Assembly: GCA_021613535.1 (NCBI GenBank)
Contig: CP075492.1
Coordinates: forward strand, 18,786,001 to 18,850,000
Direction of reading: 5' to 3'
Length of the DNA: 64,000 nt
From: Adineta vaga
Taxonomy: Eukaryota > Rotifera
The translations under genes and the position numbers were made by a program. The first letter of the stretch is position 1; every line of letters begins with the position of its first letter. This document shows positions 9,097 to 21,000 of this stretch, piece by piece. The notes under the pieces were generated by a model that worked only from the letters and a program-made list of their open reading frames with translations, did no database searches and was not told the DNA's origin.

Positions 9097-10216
9097 ATGG
9101 CAGCTACTACAAATGAAACTTTATTTAATCAAAATACATCAGTTGTCGATCGTTCAATTGCATTCTGGATTTATTTAATTATATTTATTTTATCAGTTTG
9201 TTGTTCTTTGTTTATTTTTTTACAATTTATTCTCAAACGTTCTCTAAGAACCAAAATTCATAATCATATTATATTGTGTATACTAATCTGTAGTTTTTTA
9301 CAGGTATAATATTGAAGTTCTCTAAAAAAAAGAAAAAAAGATTAAAATTTGAATTAAATTTTTTTAGGTTATCAGTGAAGTACCACTTGTTCTTGTTAAT
9401 TTTCGAACAAATTATGTTTTAATTCAATCCGATACATTTTGTACAATATGGTGTTATATTGATTATGTATTTAATGTTATTATTCTTATGCTTATATGTT
9501 ATGGTTCAATTGAACGTTATTTACTTGTATTTCATAATCATTTTCTTTTACGTCATTTAATATTATTTCATTATTTACCAATTCTAATTTGTATTATATA
9601 TCCATTTTTATTTTATTTTGGATTTATTTTCTTTTATCCATGTGTAAATCAATATGATTATACAAAAATAACATGTCAAGGGCCCTGTTATCTTTTTGAA
9701 CGAATTCCAGGTTCAATTGATTTATTAATAAATTTGACATTGCCTTTATCTTTATGTATATTAACAAATATAATACTTTTTTGTCGTGTTATTCATCAAA
9801 AACATCGTATGAAACAACAACAAAAATGGAAAAAAAATCGACATCTTGTTATGCAATTAATGTCGGTTATTATTATTCATAATTTAGTTTGGATTCCTAT
9901 TATAATATGTCTTTTAATAACACTTTTTGCTCCAGTAGTTGAACAAATTCTAATTGATTTAAGTGTTAATCTTTTTACATATAGTATTTATATTGTTATC
10001 ATGGTCTGCCCATTTACTTCATTATTAGGACTTTCTGGTTTGGGAGAAAGCTTAATTCCACGATTTTTGGTATTAAATCGAGGTCAAAATACAGTGCAAC
10101 CAGCAGTACATCTACCTTTAATGACAATATCTAGAGTATTACATATCCACAAGTCAAATAATCAATCGAAAAGAGAAAATATTCTCAACATTCCTAATAC
10201 TAATGGACAGACATAA
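9097..10216 (+). CDS. Rhodopsin-like 7TM receptor, orphan (351 aa)
   Basis: Exons 9097-9303 and 9368-10216 (64-nt GT-AG intron, phase 0) encode 351 residues. The N-terminus has NETLF/NTS glycosylation sites. TM1 is about residues 20-45 (FWIYLIIFILSVCCSLFIF). A DRY-like SIERYLLVFH follows TM3. There are conserved Cys in TM3 (DTFCTIW) and in the second extracellular loop (CQGPCYLF), and a basic third intracellular loop (HQKHRMKQQQKWKKNR). The same loop order and motifs recur in the minus-strand gene at 12927, so the two are diverged paralogues of a lineage-expanded class. The ligand cannot be told from sequence. Confidence 0.82.
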
Positions 10217-10341
10217 AATATGTAATTAAATCTATTGTTTTCTGTTGTAACGAATAATTATAAATAAATTCTATGCTATATCTATGATGAAATATTCGTT
10301 CATTTTATTGATGTTTATTATTATCAATACAATAAATGGTT

Positions 10342-10405
10342 TGTTTGTGGGTGGGGTTGAGGGTGAATGAGTCGTCTCTCTATACCCACACACACTCATA
10401 TCCTT
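10342..10405. mobile_element. Telomere-mimic palindromic element, diverged
   Basis: TGTGGGTGGGGTTGAGGGTG, then a core GAATGAGTCGTCTCTCTATACC, then CACACACACTCATATCC. The core is nearly identical to the one at 22657-22679, showing that the family has shared internal sequence and is not just random telomere repeats. Confidence 0.7.
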
Positions 10406-10505
10406 TTGTAGAATATAGATAGAATTTCTACTTACGAAATTTTTTACAGTTAATTTATTTTGAAATAAAAGATATATTTCAAGTTTAGTACAAAAATGGA
10501 ATTAA

Positions 10506-10793
10506 TTGAACGGAATTTTGAATTCGATTTTGGATCGAAGAGAAATATTAGTTTGTTGTTTATTACTTCCAATGCTTATTTATTGTTTTTTTATTTATTT
10601 TGGTTTTACAAGTTTTTTACCAGAGAATTTTTTACGACATTCAGTTTTGTCTCATATTGATTTCAATCAAATTGAATATTTAAAGATTTCCTTCGACTTC
10701 ATATCGTTGATTGAAACGTATTCAACATCATATATGTCAAAACTTTGCACTTTACATTTTCAACGCACTAATGAATGTATAAAAGAATTATAA
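10506..10793 (+). pseudogene. F-box/LRR gene fragment
   Basis: The stretch HSVLSHIDFNQIEYLKISFD aligns by eye with HQSALSHMDPNQIDSLTIDI in exon 2 of the F-box gene at 1542, and the following LCTLHFQRTNE resembles an LRR. No F-box or downstream LRR exons are joined to it. The 5' part (LVCCLLLPMLIYC...) is in a different, unrelated-looking context. Probably a remnant. Confidence 0.4.
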
Positions 10794-11021
10794 GGATATG
10801 GTGTGTTTCGTATCATTAAAAGCATCTTAATTCTCACTCGCACATCCTCAAGATCAAGGATCTGCTTTTTTACCCTTGGATGTTTAGTATTCAAGTTTTT
10901 TATTAGAAAATGGAAAAGATTCGCCAACAAATTACAGTATTTATGGATCAGACAAGACATCTGTTATTTCCTGGGTGATAATATTGGTAAATGTCTCTCT
11001 GAAATTATCAGGAATCGAATT

Positions 11022-11321
11022 TTAAGTTTCATTGATGATTAAATTTTGTTTTTCTAGTGATTTCAGATGAAATAATGGATTTTGGTCAAGAAGATCGACG
11101 AAAATATATTGTTTCGTTTCTTTGTCAATCATATCAATAAACTGAATATTATTCACATGAATTGTATTACTGCCCGGTTCAATACATAAATAAATCGTAC
11201 ACATAGTGATAAGAACCTTGAGTTTTTTCACCAATCGATCAATTAGATGAACAACATTTGTCATTCTTCCATGTATAACCAAAAAAAGTTTTAACTGATC
11301 AAGGAATACCAGATCATACAT
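11022..11321 (-). pseudogene. Probable F-box/LRR C-terminal remnant
   Basis: The open frame contains LVIHGRMTNVVHLIDRLVKK and a short strand-rich segment. The pattern (…NVV.L...L...L.VL…) resembles the C-terminal LRR-like part seen at 52528-52722. Upstream on the same strand are traces such as NRFKLFPNGMIQFTQELFFD in other frames, so the gene is frameshifted and decayed. Assignment is by pattern only. Confidence 0.35.
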
Positions 11322-11513
11322 GCATCTTTTATAACTACGTCATATAAGAAAACAATTATTGCTTCCATCTCTTGTCGTCATACCATCTATTGATATATCT
11401 TCTCACAGATAGTCCTTAATTTCCTATAAATGGAAGTCGAAGAATAGTTCTTGAGTGAACTGTATCATACCATTCGGAAATAATTTGAAGCGATTTGCAT
11501 ATCGTGTGAAAAA

Positions 11514-11582
11514 AGGGTGTGGGTGTGGGGTAGCCGAAAAACGAAGCAATTCACACTCACTCCACACCCACACCCTCAAGAT
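11514..11582. mobile_element. Telomere-mimic palindromic element
   Basis: AAGGGTGTGGGTGTGGGG, then a unique core, then TCCACACCCACACCCTCAAG followed by AT. Its right edge abuts the 5' end of the truncated Cys-rich gene at 11583; the left flank is non-coding. Confidence 0.8.
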
Positions 11583-12332
11583 GGCGAAGGAGAATCTTTC
11601 CATGGTGTAATAACATCCGAAAACATACCCACGTTGGGAAATTGTGTCATTGTCGAAACAGATCGGGTTTCATGCATTTTGGCCTTTGGTAAAACATCAA
11701 ATGGGACATTTGATATTTCGGTTGCAGTTGATAATGATTTCTAAATGGATACAGACTTCGTTGTTACGCAGTTGACGATTTTGCCGAAAGAAGCTAGTAG
11801 TTCATTTGTGACGTTTCACTGTATCTCAAATGAATGTAATGATCCGAAGAAACTAAAGGTACTGCTGAAATCCGCAAAAATTGAGTTTGGAGATACTTAT
11901 AATCTACAATCAGTCCTATGCTCAAACACTGCTCAAACAGGATTTCAGTTACAATGTCTCACCTTTTCTAACGGTACGGAATGGGAATGCAATCAACCAC
12001 TATTTCCGAGCCTCGAGTGTGAGCATTGTGAGCTCAAAATCAGAAATACAGAGATATGTTCAACTTGTTCTTTACGTCGTGATTCTACCTGTATATTCGA
12101 CGAACATAAATACTATCTTTTGAACAACAGAACGACTAATTATTATTTGTATGTACATTGTAATACATCTCGATGCAATCACTTCGAATCAATCAAGAAA
12201 GTCCAATCTATGTATCAATTAGAATTTGATATAAACAGTTTTTTAGAATCATATTCAATGGCCACATTATTTACTATTCAAAAAACTATTGTTTTCTCAG
12301 TTGTTATTTTCACCATGCTAGTGTCCCTTTAG
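11583..12332 (+). pseudogene. Cys-rich surface/secreted protein, 5'-truncated, one internal TAA
   Basis: The frame begins directly at the repeat (DGEGESFHGVITSENIPTLG), meets TAA at 11742-11744, and continues in the same frame (MDTDFVVTQLTILPK...) to TAG 12330-12332. It has many paired Cys (SNECND, LECEHCELKI, ICSTCSLRRDSTC, CNTSRCNHF), several N-glycosylation sites and a hydrophobic C-terminus (IVFSVVIFTMLVSL). Together these suggest a GPI-anchored or single-pass surface protein. The signal-peptide exon is missing and the internal stop splits the ectodomain, so it is likely a pseudogene. Family not recognised. Confidence 0.6.
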
Positions 12333-12926
12333 AAAAACATCTAATTATTTAATTAATCACACGGACCTGAACTATATTCCTCAGAATTCGTTTTTTTCGA
12401 TTCTCAGTGATGGTTGGATATTAGAAAACAAGAATCAATTATGAATAAATTTATACGATAAACGAGAAATTAATGCCATATTTTTTAGAATGTTGTATCT
12501 TCTAACAACAGACCGGTTTGCGTCGAGGGTGAGAAGAATAATGAGACCTATACTCTCACGAATTTCCCCTACGTAATATTCTTCAAAGAATGATTTTTTC
12601 AATCTTCTTCCAGTATCTTTTTTGCTTCTTGTTGAATCGCAAACTGAACAAATTTTTGAGTTGATTTGTGTGGAATACAATCTCATCGATGATAGGTTTG
12701 TATCTCGGAGAATTAAATCGAATCAACATTGTGGATATCTTTCTTTAATATTTACCTACACGCACTCTCAAGTTTTGTTTTCAAGGAAAAACTACGTTTA
12801 TTTAAATATATATTTTATAGTATGAACGATACATAACAATAGTAAGAATTTCAATAGTAAAGACGATCAATCAAAAAGAAATTAAATATTAGAACATTGC
12901 AGAGCATTATTACTACAACTCAGAAT
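12333..12926. other. Intergenic, no supported feature
   Basis: Short frames on both strands (12435-12686 minus, 12622-12825 plus) overlap each other and show no domain. Convergent 3' regions of the flanking genes probably lie here. Confidence 0.45.
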
Positions 12927-14018
12927 TCAGTTTTTGACGGTTGCAGTAGTAATTCTCCGTTGGTTCGTTGCACAGACGATTAATACATAGAACTTCTGTT
13001 TTAGTTCAGACATCGTGATAAGAGTTGCATATGGTAAAATTATAGCTGGGACATAAGTTAAATGAGAAATATATGGTGATAGGACATTACTACCGAACGT
13101 AGGAATTCCTGACCATCGTACAATAATAATAGCAATGTAAGGTAAATCACATAGGAGATACACAATAGATACGAAAAGAAATTGAAGAATCATTTTTCGA
13201 TATCGTCGCCAATCGGTACGTCGTTGTAAACCATGTTTCTGAATAATAACGCGAAGAATAAGTGCAAAACCAAGAACGACAATAAGTAGAATTGGAATAG
13301 TATAGTTTACCAATGATTCATACCAAATGTACCAAGCAGAAACTGTACGACGATAACACAAACCACCACATAACTCAGAACTGTCATTATATACGGGTTT
13401 ACAAGGATAAATAAAAACAAAATAGAAGTAAAGAATAGGTGCATAAAGAGTGAAAGCTGCAAGTGGTAGATAATGAAATAATATGCGTCTACGCTTTGTC
13501 GCAACTAGTGTCGAGTGAAAGATGAGAATGTGCCGTTCGATCGATGTCCATAACATTAAGAAAATAGCTCCATACCAAATGCCATAGTCTACATATTGTT
13601 GAGTAAGACAAAAACCTGGTGTTAACGGTGATATATATCCAAGTCGCAAATAATTCATTGTCATCGATACATAAATGGTAAGATGCGTAAAGTTGAAAAT
13701 CAGCATAACAATAATGACATGATTATGAAGGGCTGTGCGTGAAACTCTACTAGCTAAAAGATGATAGATATTGAATAGATAACATGGAATAGATACCAAT
13801 TGACTAAATAAAAATAATCCGAATTCAATATTTTGCCAACTTCGTGAAACATAAACGGATTTCATAGTAGTGTTGTTCATTATTGCAAGTTTGATATTTT
13901 CTGTAGAAAATGTTCGTAAACTTGGAGAGATCGTTGTGAAAATATATATCAAAAGGATAATTACATCCGCTATACTCAGAAAAACTGACATAAACCACAC
14001 ATTTTCCTCATCGAACAT
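12927..14018 (-). CDS. Rhodopsin-like 7TM receptor, paralogue of the 9097 gene
   Basis: An intronless open frame. Motifs: WTSIERHILIFH after TM3 (DRY region), CLTQQYVDYG in TM3, Cys pair CGGLCYRR in the second extracellular loop, and a basic loop QKHGLQRRTDWRRYRK before TM6. All parallel the 9097 gene. The conventional start is probably Met47 (13880, MNNTTMKSVYVSRSWQ), giving a 317-aa 7TM protein. Starting at 14018 adds a further hydrophobic segment (VFLSIADVIILLIYIFT), which would make eight membrane spans. That leader may be a fused extra exon or out-of-gene sequence. It lies convergent to the broken gene at 11583. Confidence 0.8.
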   Translation of the reverse strand: MFDEENVWFMSVFLSIADVIILLIYIFTTISPSLRTFSTENIKLAIMNNTTMKSVYVSRSWQNIEFGLFLFSQLVSIPCYLFNIYHLLASRVSRTALHNHVIIVMLIFNFTHLTIYVSMTMNYLRLGYISPLTPGFCLTQQYVDYGIWYGAIFLMLWTSIERHILIFHSTLVATKRRRILFHYLPLAAFTLYAPILYFYFVFIYPCKPVYNDSSELCGGLCYRRTVSAWYIWYESLVNYTIPILLIVVLGFALILRVIIQKHGLQRRTDWRRYRKMILQFLFVSIVYLLCDLPYIAIIIVRWSGIPTFGSNVLSPYISHLTYVPAIILPYATLITMSELKQKFYVLIVCATNQRRITTATVKN

Positions 14019-14972
14019 GCAAATTAATGAGAAATCATGTATTGTATCTTTATATTCGTGCTATGAAGGAATAAAGTAAACACGTACATCCTTACCTGAC
14101 ATCGTTATCAAATTTCTTTTCAAATAAAATAATGATGTGAGTGTGAAGTGTTTCACTCGTTTACCTTTTACATCGATACTCGCTCGATGTCATTTCTGAC
14201 AATAATTCCTTCAGAAGAGTTCGAGGAGTTGATCCTTATACCATAGTTGAGGATGTGCATGTCAATATATGAAGATAGTCATATCTTATTTACAGCAACA
14301 TACACATATTCACTCTCAGATCATAGACGATTTTCGCTGAAATCTTGCACTTTTAAAGTTTCGAAACTTTTGTGTGTTGAATTTAAAAGAAGATTCAGAA
14401 AAGAACACTAAGCAGTATCGTGCTGTTTCTTTCACACAGTTATTCTCAGAGTAAAAGGAAAAAAAGAAAGTCATCTAACTAAGGACATTTCTTTCAATTG
14501 CGATGATCGGAAAATGTTCATCATTTTGGTGGAGCCATATGCCTAGAAAAAACGCGTTTTGACCGCTAAAATTAGTACATATAACTTATTTTTATAGATC
14601 GAATGTAGATATACACGTAGAATATTTTTGAAAAAGCACATTAATAATTCTTCTTACGGAATTATCAGTATTCTGAAACAAGTGTTGAATCGCGGTTCAT
14701 TTCTCTCGATATCTTTATGATTATACTTGCAATAATTTTTTCTAATTCTAATTTTTCTTGAAAGAACATTTCATATAGTTCCTATAAGAACTCTAAAGAT
14801 AAAAAAGTTTTACATTTGAATTATTGAGTTCAAATAATTGTTAAATGTTTCATCTTCTTTTTTTTAATATTATTTCTGTATAACAAACTATAGATAAAAG
14901 AAAATAACGACGATAACGTACGATTTCATAAGATTATTTCACTATTACAAGATTTGTTATAAGTCAGTTGAA
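14019..14972. other. Intergenic, no supported feature
   Basis: AT-rich sequence without a convincing open frame. A short CG motif context AAAAACGCGTTTTGACC near 14548 resembles AAAACGCGTTTTCCAC near 15890 and units in the CG-rich repeat at 4944, perhaps repeat debris. Confidence 0.4.
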
Positions 14973-15062
14973 GTTTGTAAATTACGATGGTTCTTTGGAC
15001 CAATAATAGAAACGATAACATTACATGAAATTTGTTTAGCTAGTATCAATGAATATTTAATT
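14973..15062 (+). pseudogene. Short degraded copy of the TM3 region of the 16116 receptor
   Basis: TTTGTAAATTACGATGGTTC and the following about 70 bp match 16381-16472, including GAAATTTGTTTAGCT and TATCAATxAATATTTA, with scattered substitutions and a small deletion (around 15000-15020). Nothing on either side matches the rest of the gene, so it is a duplicated or relic fragment rather than a second receptor. Confidence 0.75.
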
Positions 15063-16115
15063 TTTCGAAAAATCTTGTCTGTTCATATGTACTTTTAATT
15101 TGCCAATAGATTTATTTAAATATTCGCATAATTCGTCTGATATAATATTAAGTGACGATAATTATGATGTTACCGGTGGGTGGTGGCGTGGGTTTCTTGT
15201 TAACCGATACTGTGACCACACGCAGACCCACACCCTCAAGAAATGATGACATATAACAAGGAATCAGCAACCATATAGGATATTCAATATCGCAAGAGTG
15301 ACACGTTCTTTTGAAGCTGAAATCTTCAGGATATTTTTAAGAATCATGAGACTTAGGTATTGACAAAATTTCAGGTCGAAAATTCATAACTGGATTATCT
15401 CATATATGTCTTGCCGAAGTCAATAAGTTCGATATAATGACCATAACTCCAGAAAGACAGTGTATGGAGATGAACTCTTCTAGATTTCTTCTAGTCTCAT
15501 TGAGTTCTACAAACTGATAGAGATCCAACTGAAAAGAAAATTATTTTTGGTGAGGTGTTAAAGAAAGCAGTTTCATACTCGAACAGAACTTTATATCACT
15601 TCGACGATTATCTCTTTTTTACAACTTATCTATTCTTCTCTATACTCCATAAGTGTTCAGTTGGCTCCACCAACAGAACAATAAAATTACTAATCAATGG
15701 ACATTTTTAAAAGATAAAAATCGAATTATCATATTCGGATGAATATCATTCTTCAGAACAGTGTAGTTAGTTATTTTCAAATATTTAATTCTCTAATCGA
15801 CTGTTGGAGCACGAGATTAAGCATCGAAGGATGAATAAAAATATCTTTTCTACATGCAACCTCGCCCTTACTGAGCATTCCTATCTCTTTAATAAAAACG
15901 CGTTTTCCACTCCAATTATTGGGTTTGAACAAGCGTAAGATATCTTGAATTTTCCATTACTTTAATTTCTATATCGTATTTATTTTCAGCATTTCATCAA
16001 TCACATAAAAGAGACAAAAAAAAAAATAAACGACGAAGTATGAAAATTATTTTATAGATAAAAATTTCTATCAGAAAAAAGTTTTCCTTTCTAACTAATT
16101 CTTTTCTAAAAATAA
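15063..16115. other. Intergenic with one diverged palindromic element
   Basis: Apart from the repeat at 15175-15240 no feature is supported. The last few tens of bases precede the receptor ATG at 16116 and are A/T-rich. Confidence 0.45.
15175..15240. mobile_element. Telomere-mimic palindromic element, diverged
   Basis: GGTGGGTGGTGGCGTGGGTT, then a core, then CCACACGCAGACCCACACCC and a TCAAG end. The left end has decayed while the right terminus CACACCCTCAAG is preserved. Confidence 0.7.
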
Positions 16116-17072
16116 ATGTCTTCTTCTGAATTAATTTATTTCAATTTCATATCTCGATCGATATCAATCTATGGTGGTTTATCATTATTTATACTTGGAA
16201 TTTTTGGTAATTTCATCAATATAATTCTCTTTATTTTTGATCATCATTTCAATAAATTGACAATATCAATATTTCTTGTATTTTCATTTTTTGGAAGTCA
16301 ATTAAATCTAATCACTGCATCATTACCTCAATTAATATTTCAATTGACTGGACATGATCCATTAATTAAATATGAAATCTTTTGTAAATTACGATGGTTC
16401 TTTGGACCCATAACTGGAACAATAGCTTTAGATGGAATTTGTTTAGCTGTTATCAATCAATATTTATTAACATTACGTAATATTCGATATCATCAATGGA
16501 TAACACAACAACGATCTTATTTTATTTGTTTATTTGTTTTATTTAATTTAATTCTATTATTAAGTCCAAATTTAATCTATTTTACACATTGGATTAATTT
16601 ATCGAATAAAACAACATGTGATATAATTAATCCAATAGCTGCGAATTATAATGTTTATATTGGTCTTGTAATTTATAGTTTAATTCCAATATTTGTTTTA
16701 TTAATATTTTCTTTCTTAACATGGTTAAATGTACGAAGAATTTTAATACGACGACAAAATATTGAACATACCATGATTCGTTTATTAATTGGTCAAATTC
16801 TCTTAGTTTTATTTACAACAATCGCTTTTGTAATAAGTCGAATATATTCACTTTATACAAAATATTTTTCGAAAAATTCTCTTCAACTCACACAAGAAAA
16901 TGTGGCTTTAAGTGTTACTACATTATTTAGTATGAGTACACATTGTCTATCTTTTTATGTTTATCTTTTTACATCGAAAACATTTCGTAAAAATATACGT
17001 GATATTTTCGTCAAACGACAAAATCGAATTCAACCAATGATTCCATTACAAAATATCGTTCGTCATCTATAA
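16116..17072 (+). CDS. Rhodopsin-like 7TM receptor, orphan (318 aa)
   Basis: A single-exon 318-aa frame. N-terminal segment SSELIYFNFISRSISIY, then TM1 with GN (LGIFGNFINIILFIF). A TM3 Cys (IFCKLRWFFGP) probably pairs with CDIINP in the second extracellular loop. A cytoplasmic basic loop (NVRRILIRRQNIEHTM), TM6-TM7 and a short basic tail (FRKNIRDIFVKRQNR) follow. It resembles the invertebrate neuropeptide-like orphan group also represented at 58314 (minus). The usual DRY is weak (INQYLLTLRN), as often in this expansion. Length and spacing are complete. Ligand unknown. Confidence 0.82.
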   Translation: MSSSELIYFNFISRSISIYGGLSLFILGIFGNFINIILFIFDHHFNKLTISIFLVFSFFGSQLNLITASLPQLIFQLTGHDPLIKYEIFCKLRWFFGPITGTIALDGICLAVINQYLLTLRNIRYHQWITQQRSYFICLFVLFNLILLLSPNLIYFTHWINLSNKTTCDIINPIAANYNVYIGLVIYSLIPIFVLLIFSFLTWLNVRRILIRRQNIEHTMIRLLIGQILLVLFTTIAFVISRIYSLYTKYFSKNSLQLTQENVALSVTTLFSMSTHCLSFYVYLFTSKTFRKNIRDIFVKRQNRIQPMIPLQNIVRHL

Positions 17073-17126
17073 ATATTTATAGAAGGATTGTATTTTATCA
17101 TGTCTTTTGATTTTTCTCTATTATTG

Positions 17127-17213
17127 CGGGTGAGAGTGAGGAGGGTGTGGGTGTGGGTGAGTGTGGGTGCAGATAAAGAAGAGATACCCACACCCACACC
17201 CTCACTCACACAG
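17127..17213. mobile_element. Telomere-mimic palindromic element with doubled left arm
   Basis: GCGGGTGAGAGTGAGGAGGGTGTGGGTGTGGGTG-type left arm (split here into the pieces GGGTGAGAGTGAGG and AGGGTGTGGGTGTGGG), core, then ACCCACACCCACACCCTCAC. It lies just downstream of the receptor's stop codon. Confidence 0.75.
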
Positions 17214-18018
17214 CGATGAATACAATATATTCCGACAAAAATTCAACAACAAAATATATATTACCGACCTATTAACTCCACCCATCAGAACAACTACCTC
17301 CAAACAAAATCACACATTCATATACATTTATTCTTATGGTAACTCTATACACACCCACACCCACACCCACCCTGCTGACTTATGCTAATGAAATTCATAA
17401 AAGGCAGCTGTCCAAAAAATTCAAAATAAAATGGAAGAGCAGTATGTCCTATTTCGCCTAATTTTGTGTCGATAAATGGAAGTTTCCAATCTTAAAGTTT
17501 AAACTAATTGCTATACAGAAATGAACTTTGTGTAACTAATCATAACAATTTTCTTGAATATTCCATAAAATAAAATCGAGTTTTTTATTTAATGTTCTCA
17601 CAATGTGTGGTCAACCTTAAACGTTACCTTTCAATATTAATTATAAAACATTAATCAAATAGCGCAATAGATAGGTGTTTTGAAAAAAGAAAAAAATGTA
17701 ATGTTCTATTAGAAAAATCTTTTTTTTAGTTTAATCATGTGACAGATGTATCAAATATAGAATACTTATAAGAAAACAAAGAAATCTATTCTGATCTATG
17801 TCAGAAAAAAACTAAATTGAGAACAATGATATATGATAATTATTCCAATTTACGTCAGCAACTACGCAAACAGGAACAAATTCATTTGTTCCTTTTTCAT
17901 CAGAATTTTTTACGAATGAAAACGCCTACAGATACTTTCAAAGAAGAACAGGAAGAAGAAAAAACCTGTATAAATACGCATAATTATATTCATTTTTTAT
18001 TGTGCAAAATATGCAAAA
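17214..18018. other. Intergenic; possible 5' exon of the next gene
   Basis: A half element (CACACCCACACCCACACCCA) sits at 17349-17373. A frame at about 17826-18018 (MIYDNYSNLRQQLRKQEQIH..., charged) ends at ATGTTTCAG, which looks like a 3' splice site and overlaps the ATG chosen for the next gene. It could be an alternative 5' exon, but this is not resolved. Confidence 0.4.
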
Positions 18019-21000
18019 ATGTTTCAGTTGATAAATCTATTCTATTGGGTTCTGATCCGTTTAACTGTTGCTACACCACACATCAATCTTCATTATACAG
18101 ACTGGACTAGTAACAATGATAATAATGGATCACAACATGATTGTTTATGTGTTCTTACTCTTATTGAAGAAAGTCAATATCATCATCAAATAATGTTATA
18201 TTGTATGGATGAATTACCATCAGAATTTCATATTGATAAGAAGAATGTTTTATTTGAAAATTTTACTTTTGATGAACTTTCAAAACAACGTATAACAAAT
18301 CAACAATTATATGATTGGTCAACACCAATGGATATTATTGAAGATTATCAATCTTATTTAAATCAATTATCAACATCATCATCTTTAGCAGCACGTGTTT
18401 TCTATAATTGTACATTACCAAGATTCGGTTCCATGTGTCAATATGAATTATATAATTATCATGAAAATTATTCATCTTTATATGAAATCATTTATGATTT
18501 CTATCATAATTATGAATACGATCTAGAAATTGTAACTTGCTATACACATTTAGAATGCTATCGTGGTCCTTATCCATCATGTTTAGATTGGAGCGAAATT
18601 TGTAATGGAAAAGTTGATTGTCTTGATGGTGAATTTGATGAAGAACATTGTTGGCAACTTGAAATGAATACATGTCAAGACAATGAATTTCAATGTCCTA
18701 ATGGACAATGCATACTAAAATCATTTATTCAAGATAATATTAATGTTAGTTATTGTCTTGACGAAGCTGATGATTATTATCGACTTAGCCTCGGTTTTAC
18801 TCCCTGTGAAATGACAGAACCATCATTTAGTTGCGAAGATATAAGGCGTAATGAAAAGTTTTTGACAAGTTCGTATTTCTCGCAACGAGAGAGTATATTA
18901 TTACGTGCCCTGTTTTCTGTCTAGTATATTTCTATATCTGATGATTGTTGGTTTTCATGCATATGTAAGATTTACTGGGACCTTTTAGGTGCTTCGATTT
19001 GTCAGAATTATTGTTCTGATGGTGAATGTAATGAAGTTATTGAGAGAGAATGTCCAGACATGATGTTTATTCCTGCTATTCCAGTTTTATTTGGTCAAAT
19101 TTATTTTGCGTATAGAAAAAATCATTCAAAAATTTCAAACAATTCAGATTTTGGTTATCCTTACGTATGTTATAATAGTTCAATTTATGATAATTATTTT
19201 ATCAATTCATCAAAAGTATTCTTCAATAATACAATATGTTATTATCGTCAAAATAGACTTTTTCTATATCCTTCATTATTAGGTTGGGATAAACAGTATT
19301 TATTACCTTATTATCGTGATCTTTGGGAGTATCATTACATTTCAAAATATAATCAAAGTTCTAATTATATTTCTAGAGTGTGTAACAATTCAAATATTTA
19401 TCGATGTAATAATTCAATTCAATGCATTTCGATGGACAAAATTATGAACAAAATCATCGATTGTCCTAATGGAGATGATGAAAATATGCTTTATGTTGGT
19501 AATATTATTTTACCAGACCAAATCAGAGGTGTTTTTTATACGTATCCCGAAAACATAAAAATGATGTTTCGATATGTAAGAAAACACATATTATTTCAAA
19601 CAATTTGTGATGGATTCGTTGAATTAGCACCAATACTTATTGGTGAACAAAATCACACAGATGAAACAGAATGTGAACAATGGCAATGTAATAATATCTA
19701 TACTCATTGTGATGGTTTATGGAATTGTCGTAATGGTGCGGACGAAATTGGCTGTAATTCATTTCCATTATTAAATTGTTCTCCGAATGATCACATATGT
19801 GTTTCGCCTCATACAAACAAATTTATGTGTTTACCTATTACGAAAGCAAACGACGGTAATATCGATTGTGTTGGAGCTTCTGATGAAACGTTACTATGTC
19901 AACGTATGCTGTATGAGTTACACAATAGAAATAATTTTCATTGTATAAAGGGAAACAGTGGTTATTGTATTGCCTTTTTTGATCTATGTGATGGTTATCA
20001 AGATTGCATTGATGGAAGTGATGAACAATTCTGTGAAAAAAATCGAACATATCAGGAATTTGGTGATGCTATTTGTCAACCATCTGTTTTACCATTTGCT
20101 TCTGATGTTGAGCAGTTTATATGCAACCGTATGAAGACCTTTGTGAAACAACACCTCATATATTTTTCACTCGACAGAATGCATAAAAAAATCGAAGACA
20201 AATCAAAAAATATCGAAAATAGTATATTATTAAATCCAATTATGAATAAAATGTCTCAACAAATTCAACATAATTGTAATCGTGGTGTTGATTTACGTGT
20301 TTGGTCGAATAATGAGAATAATTCAACACGAATAACATGTCTTTGTCCACCTAGTTATTATGGTGATAAATGTCAGTATCAAAATGAAAGAATAAGTTTA
20401 ACACTACAAGTTCGAGTATTATCTGATTCTTGGCAAATACCATTTTCAATAATTATTTTACTTATTGATAATACTGATCAAAGAATAATTCATTCATATG
20501 AACAATTAAATTATTTATCTGTAAAACATTGTAAGATGAAATATAATATTTATTTAACTTATTCAACTCGACCAAAAGATTTTAAAAAAAATTATTCGAT
20601 ACATATTGATATTTATGAAAGAATTTCATTAACTTATCGTGGAAGTTATTTATTTCCTATTTATTTTCCATTTTTACCTGTTCATCGTTTAGCATTAATA
20701 GTTGATATTCCACAAAAAGATGATAAAAATATTCAAACTTGTTCCAATAATCAATGTAATCATGGGAAATGCATCAAATATTTAAATAATGCAGAAAATA
20801 TAACTTATTGTAAATGTGATAGAGAATGGTTTGGAAAATATTGTAATATTCAACAATTTTGTCAATGTTCTAATGATTCATTATGTATTGGTGTTTTACC
20901 TAACAATCGATCTATATGTATTTGTCCTATTGATAAATTTGGTTCTCGATGTCTTCTTCCTAGTTCAATCTGTCAAAATTCAACATGTCAAAATGATGGT

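Noticed and set aside
11517-11582. Coding sequence through the palindrome (MWVWGSRKTKQF...)
   Set aside because: This is translation of the repeat itself; similar His/Pro/Thr-rich or Val/Gly-rich peptides appear wherever an element lies in an open frame.
17817-18018. First exon of the LDLa/EGF receptor
   Set aside because: It ends in a plausible splice acceptor but no donor is visible, and the ATG at 18019 directly supplies a good signal peptide. Left as an open alternative only.
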